Below the pieces are notes generated by a model that saw only the letters and a list, made by a program, of their open reading frames with translations, made no database searches and was not told the DNA's origin. Shown here one piece after another: positions 45,776-53,441 of a stretch of 64,000 bases of DNA. The DNA lies in assembly GCF_020873895.1 (NCBI RefSeq), contig NZ_JAHWGT010000006.1:185928-249927 (forward strand). The letters are read 5' to 3'. The first letter of the stretch is position 1, and each line of letters begins with the position of its first letter. A program made the translations under genes and the position numbers. The DNA is from Streptomyces sp. DH12. GTDB taxonomy: Bacteria > Actinomycetota > Actinomycetes > Streptomycetales > Streptomycetaceae.

Positions 45776-48034
45776 TCACTCCGGGTCGTACGCCGTGCGG
45801 TCCAGGCTCGTCGTCACCTTCAGGTGCGGGTGGGACTTCGCCCACTTCCAGCCCGTCACCGTGGAGTTGATGTCGCTGACGAACACCGTGTCCACCCGGT
45901 CGAGGCCCAGCTCCGGCAGCACCCGCCGCTGGGCGATGCGCGCGAACAGCTGCGGCCTGACCTCCTTGTAGCCACGGTTGAAGACCTTCTTGTGGAAGGC
46001 GTTGGCGACCTTGGTGTGCGCCCGCTGCACGGTCGCCACGGCCAGCTCGGGGCCGATCGCCTCACGGTTCCTCGCGGCGAGCCGCCGCGCCCGCCGCAGC
46101 ACGGCGCGCGGCGCCCGGTACACGAGGAACCGCTCGGCGCGCGGGATCCGCAGCTTCTTCTCGGCGTCCCCGACGCTCACGACCGGCACGCTCGGGTCCA
46201 GTTCGAGCCGCTCCCACAGCAGCGGCGCCGCGGCCGTGACGAGGGTGACCTCGACGCCCTTGCCCACCAGGTGGTTGGCGAAGTCGACGATGCGCCGCGG
46301 CTTCGCGGGCGTCAGCGCGAGGACCACGGCCCGGCCGACGGGCTCGCCGTCCCGGCGGACGACGGCCGCACCCGTCTCCTCGGCCTCCGCCGCCTCCCGC
46401 GCACCGGAGTCCGCGGCGACCGACGCGGCGGCCTCCTCCTCCGACGCGGCCGACGCCGCGGACGGTACCGGCGGCAGCGCGCCCCCGTACACCTCCACCA
46501 GCTGCTTGGCCACGGCCTCGCAGCCGACCCGGCCCTCCAGCGCCGTGCGCGCCGCGGGCAGGTCCAGCTCGGTGGCCCGCGCGCGGAGCGCACGGTACGC
46601 GTCGACGATGACCTGCGGGTCGTCGCTGACGTCCATCAGCGCGCCGGCCGCCGACTCGATGCCGGCCAGCGTCTCCTCGGGGCCGCCGCTGCGGGTGGCG
46701 AGCACGGGCAGGCCGGAGGCGATCGCCTCGACGACCGTCATCCCGAAGGTCTCCCGCTTGCTCGCGTGCACCAGCAGGTCGTACTCGTGCATCAGCGGGC
46801 CGACGGCCTCCGGGGCGACGGGCGGCAGGATCCGGAAGCGCTCGCCCAGGCCGAGCTCGGCGGCGCGGGCGCGCAGCTCCTCCTCGACGGGGCCGTGGCC
46901 GACCATGGTGAGCGTCGCGCGCGGCTCGTCGGCGGCGACCACCGCGAACGCCTCCAGCAGCTCGCCGACGCCCTTCGGCTGCACCAGCCGGCCGATGTAC
47001 AGCCAGCGCAGCAGCTCGGGGGAGCGGTCGCCGCCGGGCGTGAACCGGTCCAGGTCGACGGCGTTGGGCACCACGCCGATCTTGTGGGCGTACTCCGGGA
47101 AGCGGCCCACGATCTGCTCGCGCAGCGCGGCGCTCACGCACATGACGGCGTCGGCGCGCTCCAGCATCTCCTGGTACATGCGCACCGCCGGGCGCTGCGC
47201 GAAGACCTTGTCGAGGAAGGAGGAGTGCTCGGTCACCACGACGCGGGCGTCGGGGCGGGCCAGCCGGGCGGCCAGCACGCCGCCGTAGATGCCGGTGTGG
47301 GCGTGGACGACGGGCGCCTCGATCTGCCCCGTCGGCAGGGCGCTGCGCGCCGCCTTCACCTGGGCGTTGACCCACGGCGCGTAGAGGCGGCGGTGGATGA
47401 GCGGCACGGGGACGCGCAGGATCGTGCCCTCGTCGGCGTCCAGCACGTGGCCGAGGGCCCGGCGCTCCTGGAGGCGGTCGACGGTCACCCGGATCGCGTC
47501 GTTGAGCGGGGCCGAGGCGCGACCGGACCAGTCCTCGGTGTGGAGGACGGACACCCGGGCGAACTGCCCGGCGACCGCCGCCGTCGCCGCCTGCACGAAC
47601 GATCCGGCGTACGGGTTGTTCGGCGACGGGTACCAGGGCGTCAGCACCGCCAGGTCCGCCGGCTCCACGACCCGGCCCGCGCCGTGCGGCTCCAGCCGCA
47701 GCTCGACACCCGGCCGCCGCCGCTTGGCGATCCACGCCACGGGCAGCGCCTGGGCGTCACCGGCGACGACCACGTCCGCCTGCGCGAACGGCCCCGACTT
47801 CGCGGCGGCGAGCTTCTTGGCGGACGCCCACGCCGTGCCGTCCCTGCCCGGGGCGACCCGGACCACGTCCACGCCGTCGAGCCGGCCCAGCTCCCGCAGC
47901 GCCTCGCGCCACTCGGGAGCGTCCAGCACCACCAGGGAGACCCGGGACCCCGAGGCCGCGAGCTCCTGCACGTGCTCGCGAGTCGCCCGTACTCGGTACG
48001 TGCCAAGCGCGAGATAGAGCACGTGGCTGTTCAT
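45776..48034 (-). CDS. Three-part protein: module + GT4 glycosyltransferase + module
   Basis: A 752-aa protein. Residues 1-125 (VLYLALGTYRVRATREHVQELAASGSRVSLVVLD) resemble the first half of the 192-aa protein at 43601. Residues about 128-500 are a GT4 GT-B enzyme with TPWYPSPNNPYAGSF, TEHSSFLDKVFAQ, YIGRLVQPKGVGELLEAF and EX7E (Glu-TFGMTVV-Glu), closest in this window to the 401-aa GT4. An acidic Ala/Ser/Glu linker spans about 505-565. Residues 567-752 are a full copy of the 192-aa module. The nature of the module is unknown; a regulatory or acceptor-binding half-GT-B fold is possible. ATG at 48032-48034 on the minus strand. Confidence 0.85.
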   Translation of the reverse strand: MNSHVLYLALGTYRVRATREHVQELAASGSRVSLVVLDAPEWREALRELGRLDGVDVVRVAPGRDGTAWASAKKLAAAKSGPFAQADVVVAGDAQALPVAWIAKRRRPGVELRLEPHGAGRVVEPADLAVLTPWYPSPNNPYAGSFVQAATAAVAGQFARVSVLHTEDWSGRASAPLNDAIRVTVDRLQERRALGHVLDADEGTILRVPVPLIHRRLYAPWVNAQVKAARSALPTGQIEAPVVHAHTGIYGGVLAARLARPDARVVVTEHSSFLDKVFAQRPAVRMYQEMLERADAVMCVSAALREQIVGRFPEYAHKIGVVPNAVDLDRFTPGGDRSPELLRWLYIGRLVQPKGVGELLEAFAVVAADEPRATLTMVGHGPVEEELRARAAELGLGERFRILPPVAPEAVGPLMHEYDLLVHASKRETFGMTVVEAIASGLPVLATRSGGPEETLAGIESAAGALMDVSDDPQVIVDAYRALRARATELDLPAARTALEGRVGCEAVAKQLVEVYGGALPPVPSAASAASEEEAAASVAADSGAREAAEAEETGAAVVRRDGEPVGRAVVLALTPAKPRRIVDFANHLVGKGVEVTLVTAAAPLLWERLELDPSVPVVSVGDAEKKLRIPRAERFLVYRAPRAVLRRARRLAARNREAIGPELAVATVQRAHTKVANAFHKKVFNRGYKEVRPQLFARIAQRRVLPELGLDRVDTVFVSDINSTVTGWKWAKSHPHLKVTTSLDRTAYDPE

Positions 48035-48175
48035 CTGGATCCCTTCGCCCTTTCACCTGCACGCCGCGCACCCGTGCGGCGGAGACGCCCCCACGGGGTT
48101 CGATACGGAGGTACAGCGCGGCGGCACCACCCTACCGAAGGCGGCGCCCCCTCCCGGCACGCGGCCGGGGCGCCG

Positions 48176-48778
48176 TCAGCCCTCGCGCTCGGAGAGGACG
48201 CCGTCCTCCTCCACGTACACGGCACCGGTCTGCGGGCACTCCCAGAGGCCCTCGCCACCGGCCCGCTCGACCAGCCGCACACCGGCCCGGCCGACCCACC
48301 CGATCCGCTTCGCCGGCACACCCACGACGAGCCCGAAGTCCGGTACGTCCCGGGTGACGACGGCACCGGCGGCGACCATCGCCCACCGCCCGACGCGCAC
48401 CGGCGCGACACACACCGAACGCGCCCCGAGCGAGGCGCCCTCGGCGACCTTCACGCCCACGGCCTCCCAGTCGCCGCCGCGCTTCTGCTTGCCCTCGGGG
48501 TCGACGGAGCGGGGGTTGTGGTCGTTGGTCAGCACCACGGCCGGACCGACGAACACCCCGTCACCCAGCTCGGCCGGCTCGTACACCAGCGCGTAGTTCT
48601 GCAGCTTGACGTTGTCGCCGATCCGCACGCCGGTACCGACGTACGCGCCGCGGCCGACCACGCAGCCTTCCCCGAGCCGGGCGTTCTCACGGATCTGCGC
48701 GAGCTCCCAGACGCTGCTCCCGGCCCCGATCTCGGCGGTCTCGTCGACCTGGGCGGTGGGCTGGACCCTGTAGTTCAC
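48176..48778 (-). CDS. Left-handed beta-helix sugar N-acetyltransferase (WbpD/WlbB-like)
   Basis: A 200-aa hexapeptide-repeat acetyltransferase. MNYRVQPTAQVDETAEIGAGSSVWELAQIRENARLGEG begins the coil repeats, DNVKLQNYALVYEPAELGDGVFVGP continues them, TNDHNPRS is the family active-site loop, and VVGVPAKRIGWVGRAG and LWECPQTGAVY are the WbpD/WlbB-type C-terminus. Those enzymes acetylate the 3-amino group of UDP-GlcNAc3NA using acetyl-CoA. It completes the five-step set with the genes at 33516, 34631, 37282 and 41149. It is transcribed leftwards with the 752-aa and mannosyltransferase-like genes nearby. Confidence 0.9.
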   Translation of the reverse strand: MNYRVQPTAQVDETAEIGAGSSVWELAQIRENARLGEGCVVGRGAYVGTGVRIGDNVKLQNYALVYEPAELGDGVFVGPAVVLTNDHNPRSVDPEGKQKRGGDWEAVGVKVAEGASLGARSVCVAPVRVGRWAMVAAGAVVTRDVPDFGLVVGVPAKRIGWVGRAGVRLVERAGGEGLWECPQTGAVYVEEDGVLSEREG

Positions 48779-48925
48779 TCTGCTGTCTCTTTCGGGGGAC
48801 GGCGGAAGTCTCTTCGACCGCCGAGCATACGCGGCCCCCCGGACGTGCTCAGGGCGGCGGGGCGGCGGAACAGGGCCGTACCGGGCGGGGTGCGCGACAC
48901 CCGCCCGGTGCCGGAGCGGTCGAGC

Positions 48926-49687
48926 TCAGTGGCGCCGGGCGAGGCCGCCCAGCCGGTGCCCGACGCCCCACGCGGTGACCCGCCACAGGGCCTCGACGAC
49001 GATGGAGCGGCTCATCTTGCTGTCGCCGCGCTCCCGTTCGACGAACGTGATGGGCACCTCGACGACCCGGAAACCCGCCTTCACCGTGCGCCACGCCAAG
49101 TCGACCTGGAAGCAGTACCCCTGCGACGCGACCTGCTCCACGCCCAGGCCCTCCAGGGTCTCCCGCCGGAACGCCCGGTAGCCACCGGTGACGTCCTTGA
49201 TCGGCACCCCGAGGAGCGTGCGCGAGTACAGGCTGCCGCCGCGCGACAGCAGCTCCCGGGACTTCGGCCAGTTCACGACCCGGCCGCCGGGCACCCAGCG
49301 CGAGCCGAGCACGAGGTCGGCGCCGTCGAGGGCGGTCAGCAGCCGGGGCAGCTGCTCGGGCTGGTGGGAGCCGTCGGCGTCCATCTCGACCAGGACGTCG
49401 TAGCCCCGCTCCATGCCCCACGCGAAACCGGCGAGGTAGGCGGCGCCCAGCCCCTCCTTGCCCTTGCGGTGCAGGACGTGCACGTGGTCGTCGGAGCCGG
49501 CCAGCTCGTCGGCGATCTTGCCGGTGCCGTCGGGGCTGTTGTCGTCGGCGACCAGGACGTGGGCCGCCGGCACGGAGGACCGTACGCGGGAGACGATCGC
49601 CTCGACGTTGTCGGCCTCGTTGTAGGTCGGGATGATCACGAGGACCGACTCCGCGGAGCCCCGAGCCCGCCGCTCGTTGCTGTTCAC
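48926..49687 (-). CDS. Polyprenol-phosphate mannosyltransferase-like GT2 (Ppm1/DPM1)
   Basis: A 253-aa GT2 enzyme of exact DPM1 soluble length. [54 protein letters not shown], the metal site [39 protein letters not shown] and [15 protein letters not shown] are the canonical blocks. It should make polyprenyl-phosphate-mannose (or a similar sugar) on the inner membrane face for extracytoplasmic mannosylation. GTG at 49685-49687 (minus strand) follows GAGGTGAAG. A -10-like TATGCT lies about 60 nt upstream. Confidence 0.9.
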   Translation of the reverse strand: MNSNERRARGSAESVLVIIPTYNEADNVEAIVSRVRSSVPAAHVLVADDNSPDGTGKIADELAGSDDHVHVLHRKGKEGLGAAYLAGFAWGMERGYDVLVEMDADGSHQPEQLPRLLTALDGADLVLGSRWVPGGRVVNWPKSRELLSRGGSLYSRTLLGVPIKDVTGGYRAFRRETLEGLGVEQVASQGYCFQVDLAWRTVKAGFRVVEVPITFVERERGDSKMSRSIVVEALWRVTAWGVGHRLGGLARRH

Positions 49688-49879
49688 TGCACCTTCACCT
49701 CGGGATCCCCGCCGGCGGGTCGGAGGCCGGGCGGATCCAGGCAGCATACGGCGTCCCCGTACGGCGGTCGGCTTCCGCCGTCGTCGGCGTCCCCACGTAC
49801 CCTGTGCCGGGCGGAGCCACTCCCTTCGGTGACACCGCCGCGTGAGCACCTCGAAGGGCCGCGTTCGGGTGGGGGCCTG

Positions 49880-50425
49880 GTGCGTCGCGCAGGAGCGGCA
49901 GGAGAGAGCAGCTCGCCGGCTGATCTCGTCGAGCTGCTCGCCGACGGCACCGGGCGGAATGCCGCGTCCATCGCTGCCGCGCACCCCGAGGTCCTCGACC
50001 GCGTCGCCTCATGGATCCGGGACGCCGCATACGCCGGAGACTGGTCGAGGGTCGACAGGTTCGCCAACCTGGCCGCTCCTCTGCCGGTGGAAGGCCTCGC
50101 CGACGTCCTCGTCGAGATCCTCGAGTCGGGCGTCCGGGGAGCCAACCGGGAGGACCTCGTCGAAATCCTCGGTGAGATCCACGCGACGAACGCGGCTGCC
50201 TGCCTCCATCGGCTGGTGGAGCGCTCGGCAGGAGAAGACGCCCCGGCCTACTGGCTGTGCCAGAAGGCGATCGGTTCCCTGGGCTGCCTCGGGACGCCTG
50301 AGGCGCTCGGGTTCCTCCGGCGGCTGACGGCCCCCTCCTGGCCCGACCCCATCCGGTGGCACGCCGCCGTCGGACTGGGAGTGGAAGACGACCTCGGGTT
50401 CGACGAGGAGCGTATGTCGGTATAG
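49880..50425 (+). CDS. HEAT-repeat-like protein of unknown function
   Basis: A 181-aa helical protein from GTG 49880 (another in-frame GTG is at 49829). It reads as paired helices: [116 protein letters not shown]. This is typical of HEAT/armadillo-like scaffolds, often bacterial immunity or scaffold proteins. Codon use is a little less GC-extreme than its neighbours. It stands alone between the divergent mannosyltransferase-like gene and rplU. A specific function cannot be given. Confidence 0.65.
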   Translation: MRRAGAAGESSSPADLVELLADGTGRNAASIAAAHPEVLDRVASWIRDAAYAGDWSRVDRFANLAAPLPVEGLADVLVEILESGVRGANREDLVEILGEIHATNAAACLHRLVERSAGEDAPAYWLCQKAIGSLGCLGTPEALGFLRRLTAPSWPDPIRWHAAVGLGVEDDLGFDEERMSV

Positions 50426-50937
50426 GGGAGCGCATGCGGTACAGACGGGCGGCCGGCGCTCCGGCGGTTGCCGGGGAGGTCCGGTACGGCCGGAGTCGAT
50501 CAGCGCGGCAGGTGGGGCGGGAGGACATCCGGGCGGCTCTTCCCGGCGTGCCGTGCGAAGTCCCGGCGCGGCTCAAGCGCGGTGCGGGTGGAAACGGTGT
50601 CCGTGGCCCGGCGTGTCGGACGAGGGCCGTACCGCCGAAGCCGTGCCGGACGCGACGGCACCCGCGGCGGGCCGGGCCGGGGCCGGCCGTCCGTGCCGGC
50701 GCGGTCGGAGGCGGCCCTCGTGGCCGGGCGTGGCGGTGCCGCGAGGCCCGGTTTGACCCGCGCGGGGGCGGATCGTAGTCTTGACCGTCGGCGTGTTCCC
50801 ATGCGCGCCAGCTCCTGAGCACCTTCCCTCCCTGCTCCGGTCGGGAGAGGCCGTTCCAACCATCCGGTTCAGTCGCGGGCCCCGGCCCGTGCGGACGGCT
50901 GGCGTCAGGGGTTTCCGTAACGAGCGAGGAGAGATCC
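50426..50937. other. Intergenic region upstream of rplU
   Basis: A 512-bp spacer. The first 320 bp show no gene-like or repeat structure. The right part contains the rplU promoter (50753-50781) and a leader of about 150 nt. I see no convincing L21-type leader fold by eye. Confidence 0.5.
50753..50781 (+). promoter_or_regulatory. Vegetative (HrdB-type) promoter of rplU-rpmA-obg
   Basis: TTGACC (50753-50758), 17-nt spacer, TAGTCT (50776-50781): the best match in the window to the streptomycete housekeeping promoter. Transcription should start near 50788, giving a leader of about 150 nt before the rplU GTG. Confidence 0.8.
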
Positions 50938-51258
50938 GTGTACGCCATCGTGCGCAGCGGTGGTCGCCAGCACAAGGTTGCTGTCGGCGACATCGTTGAG
51001 GTTGACAAGATTTCCACTGCCAAGGTTGGCGACACGGTCGAGCTCTCGACCCTGCTCGTTGTCGACGGCGACTCCGTGACCAGCGACCCGTGGGTCCTGG
51101 CCGGCATCAAGGTCGAGGCCGAGGTCGTGGACCACCACAAGGGCGCCAAGATCGACATCCTGCGCTACAAGAACAAGACCGGCTACCGCCGTCGCCAGGG
51201 CCACCGCCAGCAGTACACGGCGATCAAGGTCACGGCGATCCCGACGGCCGCGAAGTAA
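50938..51258 (+). CDS. rplU: 50S ribosomal protein L21
   Basis: A 106-aa protein of full L21 length. [25 protein letters not shown] and the C-terminal rRNA-binding [22 protein letters not shown] are diagnostic. The GTG start follows GAGGAGA. rpmA follows after 14 nt, the universal L21-L27 pair. Confidence 0.98.
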   Translation: MYAIVRSGGRQHKVAVGDIVEVDKISTAKVGDTVELSTLLVVDGDSVTSDPWVLAGIKVEAEVVDHHKGAKIDILRYKNKTGYRRRQGHRQQYTAIKVTAIPTAAK

Positions 51259-51272
51259 GGGACTGAGGAGAC

Positions 51273-51527
51273 ATGGCACACAAGAAGGGCGCATCGTCCA
51301 CCCGGAACGGTCGCGACTCCAACGCTCAGCGGCTCGGCGTGAAGCGCTTCGGCGGTCAGGTCGTCAACGCCGGTGAGATCCTGGTCCGCCAGCGTGGCAC
51401 CCACTTCCACCCCGGTGCGGGCGTCGGCCGTGGCGGCGACGACACGCTGTTCGCGCTGCAGGCCGGTTCGGTGCAGTTCGGCACCTTCCGCGGCCGCAAG
51501 GTCGTGAACATCGTCCCGGTCGCCTGA
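51273..51527 (+). CDS. rpmA: 50S ribosomal protein L27
   Basis: An 84-aa L27. [29 protein letters not shown] is the conserved N-terminus that reaches towards the peptidyl-transferase centre. It starts directly with MAHKKG, with no cleaved leader of the Firmicute type. GAGGAG precedes the ATG. Confidence 0.98.
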   Translation: MAHKKGASSTRNGRDSNAQRLGVKRFGGQVVNAGEILVRQRGTHFHPGAGVGRGGDDTLFALQAGSVQFGTFRGRKVVNIVPVA

Positions 51528-51544
51528 CCGGAACACTTCGCGAG

Positions 51545-51595
51545 GGCGGGCCTCTCCTCCCGCACGGTGTACGCCGTGCGGGAAGAGGGTCCGCC
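51545..51595 (+). terminator. Hairpin between rpmA and obg
   Basis: A perfect 10-bp stem (51558-51567 with 51574-51583), extended with interruptions to GGCGG/CCGCC at 51545-51595 and followed by TTTCGCTTG. It is a terminator or attenuator lowering obg expression relative to the ribosomal genes. Confidence 0.7.
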
Positions 51596-51657
51596 TTTCG
51601 CTTGTTACTGCTGAGACACACGTACGTTCTTTCCGCACTGCTGGAGGCACCCCCACC

Positions 51658-53094
51658 ATGACCACCTTCGTGGACCGCGTCGAGCTGCACGTCGCCGCGG
51701 GTAGCGGAGGCCACGGCTGTGCCTCCGTTCACCGGGAGAAGTTCAAGCCGCTCGGCGGCCCCGACGGCGGCAACGGAGGACGCGGCGGCGACGTCATCCT
51801 CGTCGTCGACCAGTCCGTGACCACCCTGCTCGACTACCACCACTCGCCCCACCGCAAGGCCACCAACGGCAAGCCCGGCGAGGGCGGCAACCGCTCCGGC
51901 AAGGACGGCCAGGACCTGGTCCTGCCCGTACCGGACGGCACCGTCGTCCTGGACCGCGACGGCGAGGTCCTCGCCGACCTGGTCGGCCACGGCACCCGGT
52001 TCGTCGCCGCCCAAGGCGGCCGCGGCGGCCTCGGCAACGCGGCGCTCGCCTCCGCCCGCCGCAAGGCCCCCGGCTTCGCGCTGCTGGGCGAGCCCGGCGA
52101 CCTCCAGGACATCGTCCTGGAGCTGAAGACCGTCGCCGACGTCGCGCTCGTCGGCTACCCGAGCGCCGGCAAGTCCTCGCTGATCTCCGTGCTCTCCGCG
52201 GCGAAGCCGAAGATCGCGGACTACCCGTTCACGACCCTCGTGCCGAACCTCGGCGTCGTCACCGCCGGCTCCACCGTCTACACCATCGCCGACGTGCCCG
52301 GCCTCATCCCCGGTGCCAGCCAGGGCAAGGGCCTCGGCCTGGAGTTCCTGCGCCACGTCGAGCGGTGCAGCGTCCTCGTGCACGTCCTGGACACGGCGAC
52401 GCTGGAGTCCGACCGCGACCCGGTCTCCGACCTCGACGTCATCGAGGCGGAGCTGCGGCAGTACGGCGGGCTCGACGACCGCCCGCGCGTCGTCGTCCTC
52501 AACAAGATCGACATCCCGGACGGCAAGGACCTCGCCGACATGATCCGCCCGGACCTGGAGGAGCGCGGCTACCGCGTCTTCGAGGTGTCGGCCGTCGCGC
52601 ACATGGGCCTCAAGGAGCTGTCGTTCGCGCTCGCCGAGATCGTCGGCACCGCGCGCGCCGCCAAGCCCAAGGAGGAGGCGACCCGCGTCGTCATCCGCCC
52701 GAAGGCCGTCGACGACAGCGGCTTCACCGTGGTCCGCGAGGAGGACGGCCTGTTCCGGGTCCGCGGTGAGAAGCCGGAGCGCTGGGTGCGCCAGACCGAC
52801 TTCAACAACGACGAGGCCGTCGGCTACCTCGCCGACCGCCTCAACCGCCTCGGCGTCGAGGACCAGCTGATGAAGGCCGGGGCCCGCGCGGGCGACGGCG
52901 TGGCCATCGGCCCCGAGGAGAACGCGGTCGTCTTCGACTGGGAGCCGACCATGATGGCCGGCGCCGAGATGCTCGGCCGCCGCGGCGAGGACCACCGCCT
53001 GGAGGCCCCGCGCCCCGCCGCCCAGCGCCGCAAGGACCGCCAGGCGGAGCACGACGAGGCCGAGCGCGAGTACGACGAGTTCGACCCCTTCTGA
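51658..53094 (+). CDS. obg: Obg-family GTPase
   Basis: A 478-aa protein. The glycine-rich Obg fold spans residues 1-158 ([19 protein letters not shown]). The G domain has G1 GYPSAGKS (166-173), the DVPGLI switch and NKID. The C-terminal OCT domain (about 340-425) is that of the long Gram-positive form. It links GTP levels to ribosome maturation, and in streptomycetes to the onset of aerial growth. The acidic tail ends [10 protein letters not shown]. Confidence 0.98.
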   Translation: MTTFVDRVELHVAAGSGGHGCASVHREKFKPLGGPDGGNGGRGGDVILVVDQSVTTLLDYHHSPHRKATNGKPGEGGNRSGKDGQDLVLPVPDGTVVLDRDGEVLADLVGHGTRFVAAQGGRGGLGNAALASARRKAPGFALLGEPGDLQDIVLELKTVADVALVGYPSAGKSSLISVLSAAKPKIADYPFTTLVPNLGVVTAGSTVYTIADVPGLIPGASQGKGLGLEFLRHVERCSVLVHVLDTATLESDRDPVSDLDVIEAELRQYGGLDDRPRVVVLNKIDIPDGKDLADMIRPDLEERGYRVFEVSAVAHMGLKELSFALAEIVGTARAAKPKEEATRVVIRPKAVDDSGFTVVREEDGLFRVRGEKPERWVRQTDFNNDEAVGYLADRLNRLGVEDQLMKAGARAGDGVAIGPEENAVVFDWEPTMMAGAEMLGRRGEDHRLEAPRPAAQRRKDRQAEHDEAEREYDEFDPF

Positions 53095-53161
53095 CGGGGC
53101 CGCCCGGCCCGGCCCTCCGGGGCCGGCGGGCCGGGGCCGCGCGGCTGCGGGAGTACGGGAA

Positions 53162-53194
53162 CGGGCGGGGCCGCCACCACGGCGGCCCCGCCCG
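53162..53194 (+). terminator. Terminator of obg
   Basis: Arms 53162-53175 and 53181-53194 are exact 14-bp complements with an ACCAC loop. Confidence 0.8.
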
Positions 53195-53242
53195 CTGTCG
53201 TGCGCCCGGCGACGGGCGGGCGCGTGCGGGTGACGGGCGCGC

Positions 53243-53300
53243 GGGACGGCTGCGGGCGACGGGCGGGCGGGACGGCTGCGGGCGAGGGGCGGGCGGGACG
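53243..53300. repeat. 26-bp imperfect tandem repeat
   Basis: Two near-identical 26-bp units (53243-53268 and 53269-53294, one mismatch) and a partial third, preceded by diverged versions from about 53209. They lie in the 347-bp spacer 53095-53441, which otherwise holds the obg terminator and a -10-like TAGTCT at 53390-53395 for the next gene. Confidence 0.7.
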
Positions 53301-53441
53301 GGTGGGCGTGGCGGGTTCGCCGGGCGCCGGGCCCGGTGCGGGCGGAAAATGGACCCGACCTGCACAACCTTTCGGTTTCCGTCGCCGTCTAGTCTCCGGG
53401 GCGGCCTCGCAGCGCCCCGTTCGTACACACATGGGGCAGCG

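Noticed and set aside
45710-50425. Plus-strand open frame of 1571 codons opposite the 752-aa fusion, acetyltransferase and mannosyltransferase-like genes
   Set aside because: Only its last 181 codons (from 49880) look like a protein; the rest is antisense to genes with clear motifs.
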